Shown: in pieces, positions 9,034 to 17,637 of the stretch
Layout of the letters: each line of letters starts with the position of its first letter
Numbering within the stretch: position 1 is the stretch's first letter
From: Pseudomonas sp. Irchel s3f7
Lineage (GTDB): Bacteria > Pseudomonadota > Gammaproteobacteria > Pseudomonadales > Pseudomonadaceae
DNA: 64,000 bases
Assembly (NCBI RefSeq): GCF_900187615.1
Contig: NZ_FYDO01000004.1
Span: forward strand, 1-64,000
Reading direction: 5' to 3'
Notes under the pieces: generated by a model
The model's database searches: none
What the model saw: the letters and a program-made list of their open reading frames with translations, nothing else
What the model was told of the DNA's origin: nothing
Made by a program: the position numbers and the translations under genes

Positions 9034-10506
9034 ATGTATTTGCCAAAACCGAACGACTTTTATGCGCTGATCGAAGCCATGCCGCTGTGCATCATTCTTC
9101 ACGATGCGCACACCAAGGAAATTCTCTGGGCCAACGCTGCCGCCCTGGCGGCGCTGGGCTTCACCCTGGAAGAACTGACGCCGCTCAAAGCCCCGGACAT
9201 GACTCGCAACGCACCCAAGTACCGCCGTTCAGTGGGTCTCCGCTGGCTGGAAGGCGCCGCGCGCACGGGCCAACGGGCCATCGAGTGGTGCTATCGGTCC
9301 AAGCAAGGCGTGGAGATTCTGTCCGAGGCGGTGGCGACGCTGGTGCACCTGGACGGTCGCGATGTACTGATGGTGCAGTTCCGCGACATCTCCAAGGAAG
9401 ACAAGGTCAAGCGCGACCTCAAACGGTTCGAAAGCCGACTCACGGCCTTCATGCAAGACCTGGCCGAAGGCGTGGCCGTACTCGGGCCAGAGGGCGATAT
9501 CCGTTTTATCAGCGACTCCGGCGCGCTCCTGCTCAACAGTGAAGTGCGTGAGTTGATGGGTAAAAACTTCCTGGCCTGGTGCGACGATGCTTCGCGCCGG
9601 CGCCTGCTGCAACAGCTTGCCAACGAGACACCGGAACACGCGCCGTTCAGCGTCCACTATAAATTGCAGCGACGTGACGGCCAGTGGCGCTGGCATCACG
9701 CAACGTGCCGCTACATCGAGATCGAAGACGATCTGGTCGGTCACCTGCTGTTGTTCCGCGATGTCACTGAACAGGTGCAGGCAGAAGAAGCACGGCGGGT
9801 CAGCGAGCAGAAGATCGAATACCTGGCGCGCTACAACGCCATGGGCGAAATGGCCGTGGCCATCGCCCATGAACTGAGTCAGCCGTTGGCGGCGACCCGT
9901 AACTTTATTGAAGGGGCCGTGATTCGCCTGAGCAAATCAGCCGATGCCGACCAAGGCGTGGCCTGGGGTTTGCAGAATGCGGTGCGGCAAATCGAGCACG
10001 CCTCTGTGATTATCAAGAGCGTGCGTGATTACGTGGTCAAGCTTGAGCAATCGGAGGAACTGGTCGACCTTAACGAGCTGCTGCGTGAAACCCGCTACTT
10101 CATCAGCCTGCGCGCCGATCCGAGCCTGGTGCGCGTGGAGATCGTGCCCTCGCCCGTGCCGCTCCGTGTGAGCTGCGAGAAAGTGCTGATCGGCCAGGTA
10201 ATCCTCAACCTGGCGTTCAATGCCATCGAAGAAATGGCCGACCTGCCGACCGAGCGGCGCTTGTTGCGCATTCAGGCCAGTGCCGACAACGGCGTGGCGC
10301 TGGTGCGGATTGAAGACAGCGGCCGAGGCATTCAGGCCGCGGCGCAAGAGAAACTGTTCGACGGCTTCTTTTCGTCCAAGGTCAGCGGCAACGGGATCGG
10401 GCTGGCGCTGTGCAAGAACATCATCGGCCGCCACCGCGGTGATATCTGGGCGCAAAACCAGGAGCCGTGTGGCGCGGTGTTCAGCTTTTCCCTTCCCCTC
10501 GTCTGA
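9034..10506 (+). CDS. PAS-domain sensor histidine kinase
   Basis: This 490-residue kinase has no membrane segment, so it is likely cytoplasmic. PAS domains occupy about residues 8-120 and 135-248. The phosphoacceptor is H279 in IAHELSQPLAATRN, a FixL/NtrY-type HisKA. The ATPase domain follows, with N-box NLAFNAIEEM, G1 DSGRG and G2 NGIGLALCKN. It is divergent from the iacA-like gene and no response-regulator gene is adjacent. Two-component control of iac genes by a kinase (IacS) is known in Paraburkholderia, so sensing of indole-acetate or an intermediate is plausible but inferred. Confidence 0.9.
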   Translation: MYLPKPNDFYALIEAMPLCIILHDAHTKEILWANAAALAALGFTLEELTPLKAPDMTRNAPKYRRSVGLRWLEGAARTGQRAIEWCYRSKQGVEILSEAVATLVHLDGRDVLMVQFRDISKEDKVKRDLKRFESRLTAFMQDLAEGVAVLGPEGDIRFISDSGALLLNSEVRELMGKNFLAWCDDASRRRLLQQLANETPEHAPFSVHYKLQRRDGQWRWHHATCRYIEIEDDLVGHLLLFRDVTEQVQAEEARRVSEQKIEYLARYNAMGEMAVAIAHELSQPLAATRNFIEGAVIRLSKSADADQGVAWGLQNAVRQIEHASVIIKSVRDYVVKLEQSEELVDLNELLRETRYFISLRADPSLVRVEIVPSPVPLRVSCEKVLIGQVILNLAFNAIEEMADLPTERRLLRIQASADNGVALVRIEDSGRGIQAAAQEKLFDGFFSSKVSGNGIGLALCKNIIGRHRGDIWAQNQEPCGAVFSFSLPLV

Positions 10507-10534
10507 CACCCCCCTTTTTGACATACACATTCCC

Positions 10535-10655
10535 TGTGGCGAGGGAGCTTGCTCCCGCTGGGTCGCGAAGCGGCCCCTGAATTTCCCCAATCACACCTTG
10601 CTGGCAGGTTTTGCGGCTGCTGCGCAGCCGAGCGGGAGCAAGCTCCCTCGCCACA
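10535..10655. repeat. REP pair, GTGGCGAGGGAGC family
   Basis: Inverted arms GTGGCGAGGGAGCTTGCTCC and its opposite enclose about 70 bases between the kinase gene and the amine dehydrogenase operon. It is a different REP family from those at 2199 and 8732. The rest of 10507-10836 is probably the operon promoter region; no strong promoter was identified by eye. Confidence 0.9.
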
Positions 10656-10836
10656 AATGCTCCTTTGCCCCCCGCCTTATCAGCTTGTGCAGCCACTTTC
10701 ATGACACTGGCACAGACACACAAACACTTGGCAGGCAGCGCAATTCACCCGGTCGCCGCTCAAGGCAGAATCAAACGGTAAAAATCTGCCAAAGCATCCG
10801 CGATCCGCGTTACCAACAATTCAGGAAGTTCCCCTT

Positions 10837-11985
10837 ATGCGAACAAACAGGATCTCCGTACAGTCAGCGCTAGGCCTGAGCCTGCTTGTACTCGGTTTGA
10901 ACAGTGCCCGTGCGGATCTGCCCGCCGGTACGATTGGCCAGACCGTTCTGGCGTTCCCGCCCGAAGCTCACCGCGCATTCGTTGTCGACGTCGAGTTCGA
11001 CAGCTTCGTGGCTGGCCGCGTGACCGTTGTCGATCCGGACCAGAAACGCATTCTCGGCATGGTACCGACCGGTTTCGCCGCACCATCGGCCCTGAGCCAT
11101 GACAAGAAAACCCTCTTCGCCGCCGATATCTGGTATTCGCGCGGTACTCGCGGTACTCGCACCGACGTGCTGACTGCCTGGGATACTTCGACCCTGTCGC
11201 CGGCCTGGGAAGTGCTGATCCCGAACAAGCGTGCCGAGTCGCTGACCCAGCGTTACTCGCTCAAACCAAGCGGCGACGACAAGTTCGTCTACGTCTACAA
11301 CTTCACCCCGTCGACGTCGGTGACCGTGGTCGATACCCAGGCCAAGGCCGTTGCCACGGAAATCGCCATCCCCGGTTGCGTGCTCAACTACCCAATCGGC
11401 AACCGCCGCTTCGCCTCGCTGTGCGGCGATGGCAGCCTGCAGGTGGTGACCCTCAACGATCAGGGCCAGGAAACCGCGCGCAGCCGCACGCCGTTCTTTG
11501 ATCCGAACGCAGAAAAACTGGTCGAGCGCGCCGTCAATGTCGGCGACACCTACTACTTCACCACCACGACCGGCACCGTGCGCCCGGTGGATTTCGCCGG
11601 TGATGCACCGAAAATCCTGCCGTCCTGGTCGCTGATCACTGACGAAGAAAAGAAAGCCGGTTGGGCCCCGGGTGGCTGGCAGCTGATGGCCGTGTCGCCG
11701 AAGCTGAACCGCTTGTACGTGCTGATGCACGACGCCCACGAAGCCATGAAATGGGAAGACCCGAGCCCGCTGATCTGGGCGTTTGATCTCAAGACTCACC
11801 AGAAAGTCGCGACCCTCGAAGCACCGGTGCCGGTGTGGAGCATGCAGGCGACCGGCGATGACAAACCGCTGCTGCTGGGCACCGACGTCGAAGGCGGCTT
11901 GCAGATCTTCGACCTGAAGACCAACAAGCTCACGGGCAGCATGCCGAAAGTCGCCAAAACCGCGACTCAGGTCATGAGCTACTAA
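10837..11985 (+). CDS. aauB: Aromatic amine dehydrogenase large (beta-propeller) subunit
   Basis: This 382-residue exported protein has a Sec-type signal ending near NSARA at residue 26. It then shows the repeating strands of the seven-bladed methylamine/aromatic amine dehydrogenase heavy chain, with YYFTTTTGTVRPVDF, APGGWQLMAVSPKLNRLYVL and VWSMQATGDD. The heavy chain holds the TTQ-bearing light chain in the periplasm. The next genes are mauE, mauD and the light chain, the aauBEDA order of Alcaligenes faecalis. Methylamine dehydrogenase is the alternative, but the nearby aromatic catabolic genes favour an aromatic amine substrate such as tryptamine, tyramine or phenethylamine. Confidence 0.87.
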   Translation: MRTNRISVQSALGLSLLVLGLNSARADLPAGTIGQTVLAFPPEAHRAFVVDVEFDSFVAGRVTVVDPDQKRILGMVPTGFAAPSALSHDKKTLFAADIWYSRGTRGTRTDVLTAWDTSTLSPAWEVLIPNKRAESLTQRYSLKPSGDDKFVYVYNFTPSTSVTVVDTQAKAVATEIAIPGCVLNYPIGNRRFASLCGDGSLQVVTLNDQGQETARSRTPFFDPNAEKLVERAVNVGDTYYFTTTTGTVRPVDFAGDAPKILPSWSLITDEEKKAGWAPGGWQLMAVSPKLNRLYVLMHDAHEAMKWEDPSPLIWAFDLKTHQKVATLEAPVPVWSMQATGDDKPLLLGTDVEGGLQIFDLKTNKLTGSMPKVAKTATQVMSY

Positions 11986-11996
11986 GAGGTTCGGCC

Positions 11997-12536
11997 ATGC
12001 ACATAGATCCGATCTTCATCATTGCCAGCGCCGTCGCCATTGCGGTGTTGCTGGCCAGTGCCGCGACCCACAAGGTGCGCGCACCGGCCCGCTTCAGGAA
12101 GCAACTGGCCGACTACCAGTTGCTGCCCGAAGTGCTGGTACGTCCGAGTGCGCGGTTGATTCCATGGGTGGAACTGGCCATCGCGTTTGCCCTGCTGGTG
12201 CCGGTCAGTCGTGGCTACGCCGCAGTAAGCGCCGCCAGCCTGCTGGCGCTGTACGCCGCGGCCATCGGCATCAACCTGTGGCGCGGTCGCGCAGACATCG
12301 ACTGCGGCTGCGCCGGGCCTGATCAGGCGCAACCACTGCGCCCGGTCCTGCTGCTGCGCAACAGTGCACTGGTAGCGCTGGCTCTGGTTGCCAGCCTGGC
12401 GCCGGTCGCCCGCGACCTCAACGTGTTCGATGGCTTCGTGACCCTGGCTGCGGCCGCGGTGGCACTGCTCATCTACGCCGCGGCCGATGGCCTGCTGGCG
12501 AACTCCCCTCTTCTGCTCAAATTGATTGGTAGGTAA
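11997..12536 (+). CDS. mauE: MauE-type membrane protein, amine dehydrogenase maturation
   Basis: This 179-residue DoxX-like protein has about four or five membrane helices, beginning with IFIIASAVAIAVLLASAAT. A Cys pair lies in RADIDCGCAGPDQ on a loop. MauE is needed with MauD for disulfide formation and stability of the Cys-rich light chain. It starts 11 bases after the large-subunit stop, with AAGAGG as ribosome site, and lies 5 bases before mauD. Family and operon position agree. Confidence 0.87.
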   Translation: MHIDPIFIIASAVAIAVLLASAATHKVRAPARFRKQLADYQLLPEVLVRPSARLIPWVELAIAFALLVPVSRGYAAVSAASLLALYAAAIGINLWRGRADIDCGCAGPDQAQPLRPVLLLRNSALVALALVASLAPVARDLNVFDGFVTLAAAAVALLIYAAADGLLANSPLLLKLIGR

Positions 12537-12541
12537 CTCAA

Positions 12542-13162
12542 ATGGAAGGCTTGATAGTTTCCAACGTTCTGCTCTGGGTGCTGCTGGTGGCCGTGGCGTT
12601 TGTCGTCATGGGCCTGGTTCGTCAGATTGGCGTGCTCCACGGCCGCCTGGCCCCGGCCGGTGCGCTGATGGTCGACAAAGGTGTGGCCGTCAACGAAGCC
12701 GCGCCGCAAGTCACCGCTTCCGACCGAAATGGCCGCCCGGTGAACTTCGGCTATGCCGGTGAAAAATCGCAACTGCTGTTCTTCCTCTCGCCGACCTGCC
12801 CGATCTGCAAGTCGCTGCTGCCGGCAATCAAATCCATCGCCAAGGAACAGGCCGGTACGCTCGACGTGGTATTTGTCAGCGACGGCGACATGGATGCCCA
12901 GCAAGCGCTGATCCGCGAGCACAAACTCGAAGACGCCACCTACGTAGTCGGCCCGGAAGTGGGCATGACCTACCAGATCGGCAAGCTGCCGTACGCCGCG
13001 CTGATCGACAAGTCCGGCACCCTGCGCGCCAAAGGCCTGGTCAACTCTCGCGAGCACCTGGACAGCCTGTTCGAAGTCGAGAATTTGAAGCACGCCACGC
13101 TGCAGCAGTACCTCAATGCGCAACCGCACGCCCACGATCACGACCACGGCCATAGCCACTGA
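12542..13162 (+). CDS. mauD: MauD-type thioredoxin-like protein, amine dehydrogenase maturation
   Basis: This 206-residue protein has one N-terminal membrane anchor (residues 6-24) and a periplasmic thioredoxin fold with the redox motif C86-P-I-C89. It would act as disulfide exchange partner for the light chain, which carries many Cys residues. The last residues form a His-rich tail (HAHDHDHGHSH), which looks like a metal-binding extension and is not needed for a thioredoxin fold. Start ATG follows AGGTAA, and the light-chain gene follows within 20 bases. Confidence 0.88.
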   Translation: MEGLIVSNVLLWVLLVAVAFVVMGLVRQIGVLHGRLAPAGALMVDKGVAVNEAAPQVTASDRNGRPVNFGYAGEKSQLLFFLSPTCPICKSLLPAIKSIAKEQAGTLDVVFVSDGDMDAQQALIREHKLEDATYVVGPEVGMTYQIGKLPYAALIDKSGTLRAKGLVNSREHLDSLFEVENLKHATLQQYLNAQPHAHDHDHGHSH

Positions 13163-13180
13163 TAAGGCAGGGAGACCTTT

Positions 13181-13702
13181 ATGAAACTGCTGGATCTGTT
13201 GTTTGAGCGTTCGTCCCGCCGTGTCGCCGACACTACTTCGCGCCGCAAACTGCTGGCGCGCATGGGTTCGCTGATGGTCGCCGGTGCCGCCCTGCCCCTG
13301 TTGCTGCCGCTGGACCGCACCAGCAAGGCCCTCGCCGCAGAGCCGGCACAGGCGGGTGATCCCGGTGATCCGAACAGCTGCGACTACTGGCGCTACTGCT
13401 CCATCGACGGCTTTCTGTGCAGCTGCTGCGGCGGGTCGGTAACGTCCTGCCCTCCGGGCACAGAAGCCTCGCAAGTGACCTGGATCGGCACCTGCCGCAA
13501 CCCGGCCGACGGCAAGGACTACATCATTTCGTACAACGACTGCTGCGGTAAGCAAAGCTGCGCCCAGTGCGCCTGCACCCGTAACGACAGTGAAGAACCG
13601 GCCTATCGCCCGTTCAACAACAACGATGTGAACTGGTGCCTGGCCGCCAAATCGCACATCTATCACTGCACTGTTTCGGTCATCCGCGGCGTCGCCGTTT
13701 AA
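13181..13702 (+). CDS. aauA: Aromatic amine dehydrogenase light (TTQ) subunit
   Basis: This 173-residue catalytic subunit has a long twin-arginine-type leader (SRRKLLARMG) and a hydrophobic stretch ending near ALAA. It carries many cysteines for disulfides. The cofactor tryptophans are W101 in QVTWIGTC and W152 in NDVNWCLA; the catalytic base is D120 in SYNDCC. The 51-residue gap between the Trp pair and the 19-residue gap from W101 to D120 equal those I recall for A. faecalis aromatic amine dehydrogenase (W109, W160, D128). Oxidised amines leave as aldehydes and ammonia, with electrons passed to a cupredoxin or cytochrome. Confidence 0.9.
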   Translation: MKLLDLLFERSSRRVADTTSRRKLLARMGSLMVAGAALPLLLPLDRTSKALAAEPAQAGDPGDPNSCDYWRYCSIDGFLCSCCGGSVTSCPPGTEASQVTWIGTCRNPADGKDYIISYNDCCGKQSCAQCACTRNDSEEPAYRPFNNNDVNWCLAAKSHIYHCTVSVIRGVAV

Positions 13703-13713
13703 ACGCGCACTTT

Positions 13714-13746
13714 CCGCCGGTTGCTCACGCAATCGGCGGTTTTTTT
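13714..13746 (+). terminator. Rho-independent terminator after the light-chain gene
   Basis: Arms CCGCCGGTTGC and GCAATCGGCGG (one G-T pair) around TCAC are followed by seven T residues, 12 bases after the light-chain stop. This is a textbook intrinsic terminator. The downstream cytochrome gene may therefore be transcribed separately or by readthrough. Confidence 0.9.
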
Positions 13747-13765
13747 ATCGGTCAATAACAGTCAA

Positions 13766-13890
13766 CTGTGGCGAGGGAGCTTGCTCCCGCTGGAGTGCGC
13801 AGCGCTCCCAAAAGCTGCGCTTGCCTTAACTCTGGCAAATGGTTTTGGGGCTGCTTCGCAACCCAGCGGGAGCAAGCTCCCTCGCCACAG
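13766..13890. repeat. REP pair, GTGGCGAGGGAGC family
   Basis: Inverted REP arms of the same family as at 10535 lie between the terminator and the cytochrome gene. The two pairs frame the aau operon on both sides. Confidence 0.9.
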
Positions 13891-13952
13891 GGTGCAATTT
13901 CTTTCAAGCTGACTTTTTTCTTTATCGGCCACAACAACAAGAGAGGCCCTTC

Positions 13953-14474
13953 ATGCGCACGTTGCTACTCCTCGGTCTCGTCTGCACGCTGACCGCCCCG
14001 CTCGCTTTCGCCCGTGCCATTCCCAACCCGGCGCAGGGCCATGCGCCGGGAAACGAAGAAGTCCAGAAGCCGATCGCCCAGGCCGGTTACAGCAATACCG
14101 TGAATTACCAGCTGCAATGCGCCGGTTGCCACCTGGGCGATGGCAGCGGTTCTGCCGCCAACGACACGCCGCGGATGAAGGGTTTTGTCGGCAACTTCCT
14201 GAAAGTCCCCGGCGGCCGCGAATTCCTCGTGCGTGTTCCCGGCATGTCGCAATCGGCGCTGAACAACGCGCAACTTGCCGACCTGCTCAACTGGTTAATG
14301 CGCGAAGACGGCATGGCCGGCAGCAGCCGACCTGCGGACTACCAGCCTTACACCGCTGAAGAAGTCACGACATTGCGCGCCAAGACCATGCTCAACCTAC
14401 CCGGCACCCGTGGCGATTTAATCAAAGCCATGCGTGCCCAGGGCATCGACATCAATGACGGTATGAATTACTGA
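13953..14474 (+). CDS. Exported c-type cytochrome, amine-dehydrogenase associated
   Basis: This 173-residue protein has a signal peptide (RTLLLLGLVCTLTAPLAFA) and one haem-binding motif, C56-A-G-C59-H60. MREDGM and GMSQSALNN segments could supply the sixth ligand. The frame opens earlier at 13839, but that part is translated REP sequence; the ATG at 13953 begins a good signal peptide. In A. faecalis a cytochrome-like gene also follows aauBEDA. It probably takes electrons from the amine dehydrogenase or an azurin toward the oxidase. Confidence 0.85.
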   Translation: MRTLLLLGLVCTLTAPLAFARAIPNPAQGHAPGNEEVQKPIAQAGYSNTVNYQLQCAGCHLGDGSGSAANDTPRMKGFVGNFLKVPGGREFLVRVPGMSQSALNNAQLADLLNWLMREDGMAGSSRPADYQPYTAEEVTTLRAKTMLNLPGTRGDLIKAMRAQGIDINDGMNY

Positions 14475-14476
14475 CC

Positions 14477-14502
14477 ATCGCGAGCAAGCTCGCGCCTACA
14501 GG
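14477..14502. repeat. Single REP element
   Basis: One REP palindrome (ATCGCGAGCAAGCTCGCG plus CCTACAGG) fills the 42-base gap between two convergent genes. It may act as a transcript 3' end barrier for both. Confidence 0.75.
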
Positions 14503-14516
14503 ATCAGGGGCCTCAA

Positions 14517-15473
14517 TCACGCAATCACTGTCGCATAGACCGATCGATCAACATTTCCCCCGGACAGAATCACCCCCACCTTTTTGCCCTGCATCGTTTC
14601 ACGCTCCTGAATCAGCGCAGCCAAGGCCGCCGCGCCCGCCCCTTCGGCGAGGTTGTGGGTGTCGGTGTAATACACGCACATGGCCTCGGCGATCTGCGCG
14701 TCAGTGACCGAGACGATCCGCGCCGCGCCAGCGGCATAAACGGCAAACGCTTCGGGGATGGGTTTGCGCACGGCCAGACCGTCAGCAAAGGTATTGGCCG
14801 AAGCGGTTTCGCGGAGGCTACCCGCCTCGAACGATAGTTTTGCAGCTGCCGCCTCGCTGGACACCACCCCCACTACCTTTGTGCTCAAGCCCAACGCGTC
14901 GCGGGCAGCAATCACGCCACAAATCCCCGAGCCACAGCCAATCGGTACATAGACCGTGTCCAGGTCCGGCGCGGCCTTGAACAGCTCCAGCGCATAAGTC
15001 GCCACGCCTTTGACCAACTCGGTGTGAAATGGCGGAACCAGGTAAAGGTCATGCACTTGCGCCAGGCGTGCAGCCTCTTCACGGGCCTCATCGAAATCAC
15101 GGCCATACTCGACGACCTCGCCACCAAAGCCGCGCATGGCCTTGTTCTTTTCGACCGAATTACCTTCCGGCACCACGATCAACGCTCTCAATCCCAGGGC
15201 GCTCGCCGCCAGTGCCAGACTCTGACCGTGATTGCCGCGAGTGGCGGTGACGACGCCTTTGACGTCTGGGTGCTCGCGCTTGAGCCAGTGCATGAAGGTA
15301 ATACCGCCGCGCACTTTGAAAGCACCCGTCGGTGTGTGGTTTTCGTGCTTGACCCACACCGTGCAACCCAACCGCTCGGCCAGCAAGGGCCACGCGTACT
15401 GGGCGGTGGCTGGCATCACTTGGTAAACGTGGCGAGAAGCTTGTTCGATATCGTCGCGGGTCAGTCTGTGCAT
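14517..15473 (-). CDS. Threonine-dehydratase-like PLP enzyme
   Basis: This 318-residue fold-type II PLP enzyme has the Lys of the Schiff base, K53, in TPTGAFKVRGG. The asparagine loop TRGNHGQS and a glycine-rich phosphate site PIGCGSGICG follow, and SGGNVD lies near the end. It lacks the C-terminal regulatory domain of biosynthetic IlvA, so it is of the catabolic or hydroxy-amino-acid dehydratase kind. The ATG at 15473 with AGGGAA upstream is chosen over the extension to 15560, which would overlap the divergent AraC gene. Substrate (threonine, serine or hydroxyaspartate) cannot be fixed from sequence. Confidence 0.85.
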   Translation of the reverse strand: MHRLTRDDIEQASRHVYQVMPATAQYAWPLLAERLGCTVWVKHENHTPTGAFKVRGGITFMHWLKREHPDVKGVVTATRGNHGQSLALAASALGLRALIVVPEGNSVEKNKAMRGFGGEVVEYGRDFDEAREEAARLAQVHDLYLVPPFHTELVKGVATYALELFKAAPDLDTVYVPIGCGSGICGVIAARDALGLSTKVVGVVSSEAAAAKLSFEAGSLRETASANTFADGLAVRKPIPEAFAVYAAGAARIVSVTDAQIAEAMCVYYTDTHNLAEGAGAAALAALIQERETMQGKKVGVILSGGNVDRSVYATVIA

Positions 15474-15577
15474 GAGAGGGTTCCCTGAAGTTTTGCCCAG
15501 TCTAGACTCGGCTGCCGCGTGGCGGCTTTCAAAAAACTGACCTGACTTTTGTGCTTCCACTTCACTACTATGCGGTT

Positions 15578-16390
15578 ATGAGCCATCGAAACCGTCCGCC
15601 ACCACTGCTGCCCTCTGAACCGGTCCGCCGCATCGAGGCCGGGCCATGGGCGATTGAATTGCTGCCCGCCTCAGCCTACGCAACCCGCTATGTGGCCACC
15701 CAATCGGCAATTGGCTTTGCCTTCGACAGCCAACGCGGCCTGCACGCTATCGGCAGTGACCGGGTGCTTCCCTTCGAGGCGATGCCCAATGGCCTGGCGT
15801 TCGTTCCTGTTGGGTGTGATGTTTTGTCCGAGTCGCCCAAGGGTGGTGAATACCTGCGGGTGATACGCACCGACGGCATTCCACTGGTGGGTGATCGCGC
15901 CTTCAACAATCGCCTCGACCCGCAAGCAACAACCCTCGCGCTGCAGATGCGCAGCGCGCTGTTACGGGCCTCGGTTGAAGACGATTGGGAGGCGTGGGCG
16001 CTTGCTTTGTCTGATCGGGTAAACGCTAGCGACGCGTTAGCGACGCCGCCCCATGGCTCGATAACCGGTAGCCGCATGCGTCTGCTCGATGAGTTCATCG
16101 ACGCCGGCCTCGACAGTCCGCTGGGTGTACCGGCCATGGCGCAGTTGCTTGGATTGTCCGAAGGCTATTTCATCCGGGCCTTCAAGCACGCAACAGGCAA
16201 AAGCCCCCACAGCTACCTGATCGACCGCCGCCTCGCCAAGGCCCGCGCCTTGATGTGCGATTCGACCGCCAGCCTGTCGGCGATCGCCCACACCTGTGGT
16301 TTCAACTCTCAGGCGCACATGGCGACCACCTTCAAGCAACGCCTTGGCGTCAGTCCGGCGCAGTTGCGAGGTCACTCGAAGAGTTTTTAG
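15578..16390 (+). CDS. AraC-family transcriptional regulator
   Basis: This regulator of about 270 residues has an N-terminal sensory half without a recognised motif and a C-terminal AraC domain. The domain includes PAMAQLLGLSEGYFIRAFK and IAHTCGFNSQAHMATTFKQR. It is divergent from the PLP dehydratase, about 100 bases away, and so may regulate it. A further in-frame start lies at 15551; the ATG at 15578 leaves a fuller promoter region. It converges with the arsJ gene and nearly touches it. Confidence 0.85.
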   Translation: MSHRNRPPPLLPSEPVRRIEAGPWAIELLPASAYATRYVATQSAIGFAFDSQRGLHAIGSDRVLPFEAMPNGLAFVPVGCDVLSESPKGGEYLRVIRTDGIPLVGDRAFNNRLDPQATTLALQMRSALLRASVEDDWEAWALALSDRVNASDALATPPHGSITGSRMRLLDEFIDAGLDSPLGVPAMAQLLGLSEGYFIRAFKHATGKSPHSYLIDRRLAKARALMCDSTASLSAIAHTCGFNSQAHMATTFKQRLGVSPAQLRGHSKSF

Positions 16391-17628
16391 CGCCTGGGTA
16401 ACGGTAGATTGTTGCTAGGCGCATGACGCGGCAATGCGATCGAAATCAACGCTGCAAACAACACAAATGCACTCGATATCCATAAGCACGCTTGCAGTCC
16501 ATACACCTGATAAACCCAACCGGAAAGCACCGTGCCGATCAAGCGCCCCATCGCGTTCGACATGTAATAGAAACCCACGTCCAGCGACACCCCGTCTTCC
16601 TTGGCATAGGACACGATCAAGTAACTGTGCAACGACGAATTCACCGCGAACAGCACGCCGAAAACCATCAATCCGCCGAGCAGCACAGCCTGTTGCGAAA
16701 GGCCGGTGTTCAGCCCTAGGGCGATTGCCGCAGGCAGGCCCGCCAGAGCAAGAGCCCAAAGAAATGCCGCACGACCATCGGGCACATGCCCACGTTTCTT
16801 GCCCGTGATGTTGGGCGCGAACGACTGCACGATGCCGTAGCCAATCACCCAGGCTGCAAGGAAGCCGCCAACCTTCCAGAAGTCCCAGCCGAAGACACTG
16901 CTCAGGTACACCGGCAACGCCACCACAAACCAGACATCGCGGGCGCCGAACAGAAACATACGCGCCGCCGAGAGGATATTGATCGCCCGGCTCTTGGAGA
17001 GAATGTCGCGAAACTTTGGCTTGGCTTTCGCTTTGCCCAGATCCTTCTTCAACAGGATCAAGCTGCCAACCCAGATCAACGCCAGCACGCCCGCCATGGC
17101 CAACAAGGCACCTTTGAAGCCGATCAAGGCCAGCAAGGCGCCGCCAAGAAAGAAGCCAACGCCCTTGAGTGCATTCTTCGAGCCGGTGAGGATCGCCACC
17201 CACTGGTAAAGCTTGCCCTGCTGCCCATCGGGGACCAGGAGCTTGATCGAGCTTTTGGCACTCATCTTGTTCAGGTCTTTGGCAATCCCCGACACCGCCT
17301 GAGCGCCCATCACCCAGGGGATGGTTAGCCAGGCCACCGGAACCGTGAGCATCAGCAGTGCCGCAACCTGGAGGCCCAGCCCGATGTTCATGGTTCGGTT
17401 CAGGCCCAGCCGGGCGCCGAGGTAGCCACCCACCAGGTTGGTGATCACACCAAAGAGTTCGTAGAACAGAAACAACGCCGCGATTTGCAGCGGGCTGTAG
17501 CCCAACGCGTGAAAGTGCAACACCACCAACATGCGCAAGGCGCCGTCGGTGAGGGTGAAGGCCCAGTAGTTGCCCGTCACGAGCAGGTACTGCCGCACTT
17601 GCGGCGCGAGGGCTGACAAGGCTTTCAT
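16387..17628 (-). CDS. arsJ: ArsJ organoarsenical efflux permease (MFS)
   Basis: This 413-residue major facilitator protein has about 12 membrane helices. It matches ArsJ, which exports 1-arseno-3-phosphoglycerate out of the cell; that unstable compound then breaks down to arsenate outside. The characteristic partner, a dedicated GAPDH gene, lies 9 bases upstream on the same strand, and an arsR gene comes before that. The GAPDH-ArsJ pairing is established knowledge in Pseudomonas. No arsC, arsB or arsH is present here, so this module handles arsenate without reduction. Confidence 0.9.
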   Translation of the reverse strand: MKALSALAPQVRQYLLVTGNYWAFTLTDGALRMLVVLHFHALGYSPLQIAALFLFYELFGVITNLVGGYLGARLGLNRTMNIGLGLQVAALLMLTVPVAWLTIPWVMGAQAVSGIAKDLNKMSAKSSIKLLVPDGQQGKLYQWVAILTGSKNALKGVGFFLGGALLALIGFKGALLAMAGVLALIWVGSLILLKKDLGKAKAKPKFRDILSKSRAINILSAARMFLFGARDVWFVVALPVYLSSVFGWDFWKVGGFLAAWVIGYGIVQSFAPNITGKKRGHVPDGRAAFLWALALAGLPAAIALGLNTGLSQQAVLLGGLMVFGVLFAVNSSLHSYLIVSYAKEDGVSLDVGFYYMSNAMGRLIGTVLSGWVYQVYGLQACLWISSAFVLFAALISIALPRHAPSNNLPLPRR

Positions 17629-17637
17629 GACCGCTCC

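Noticed and set aside
10870..11799. 309-residue minus-strand frame opposite the large amine dehydrogenase subunit
   Set aside because: Shadow frame without ribosome site or domain.
12473..13732. 419-residue minus-strand frame opposite mauD and the light-chain gene
   Set aside because: Antisense to two genes with clear catalytic motifs; no recognisable domain.
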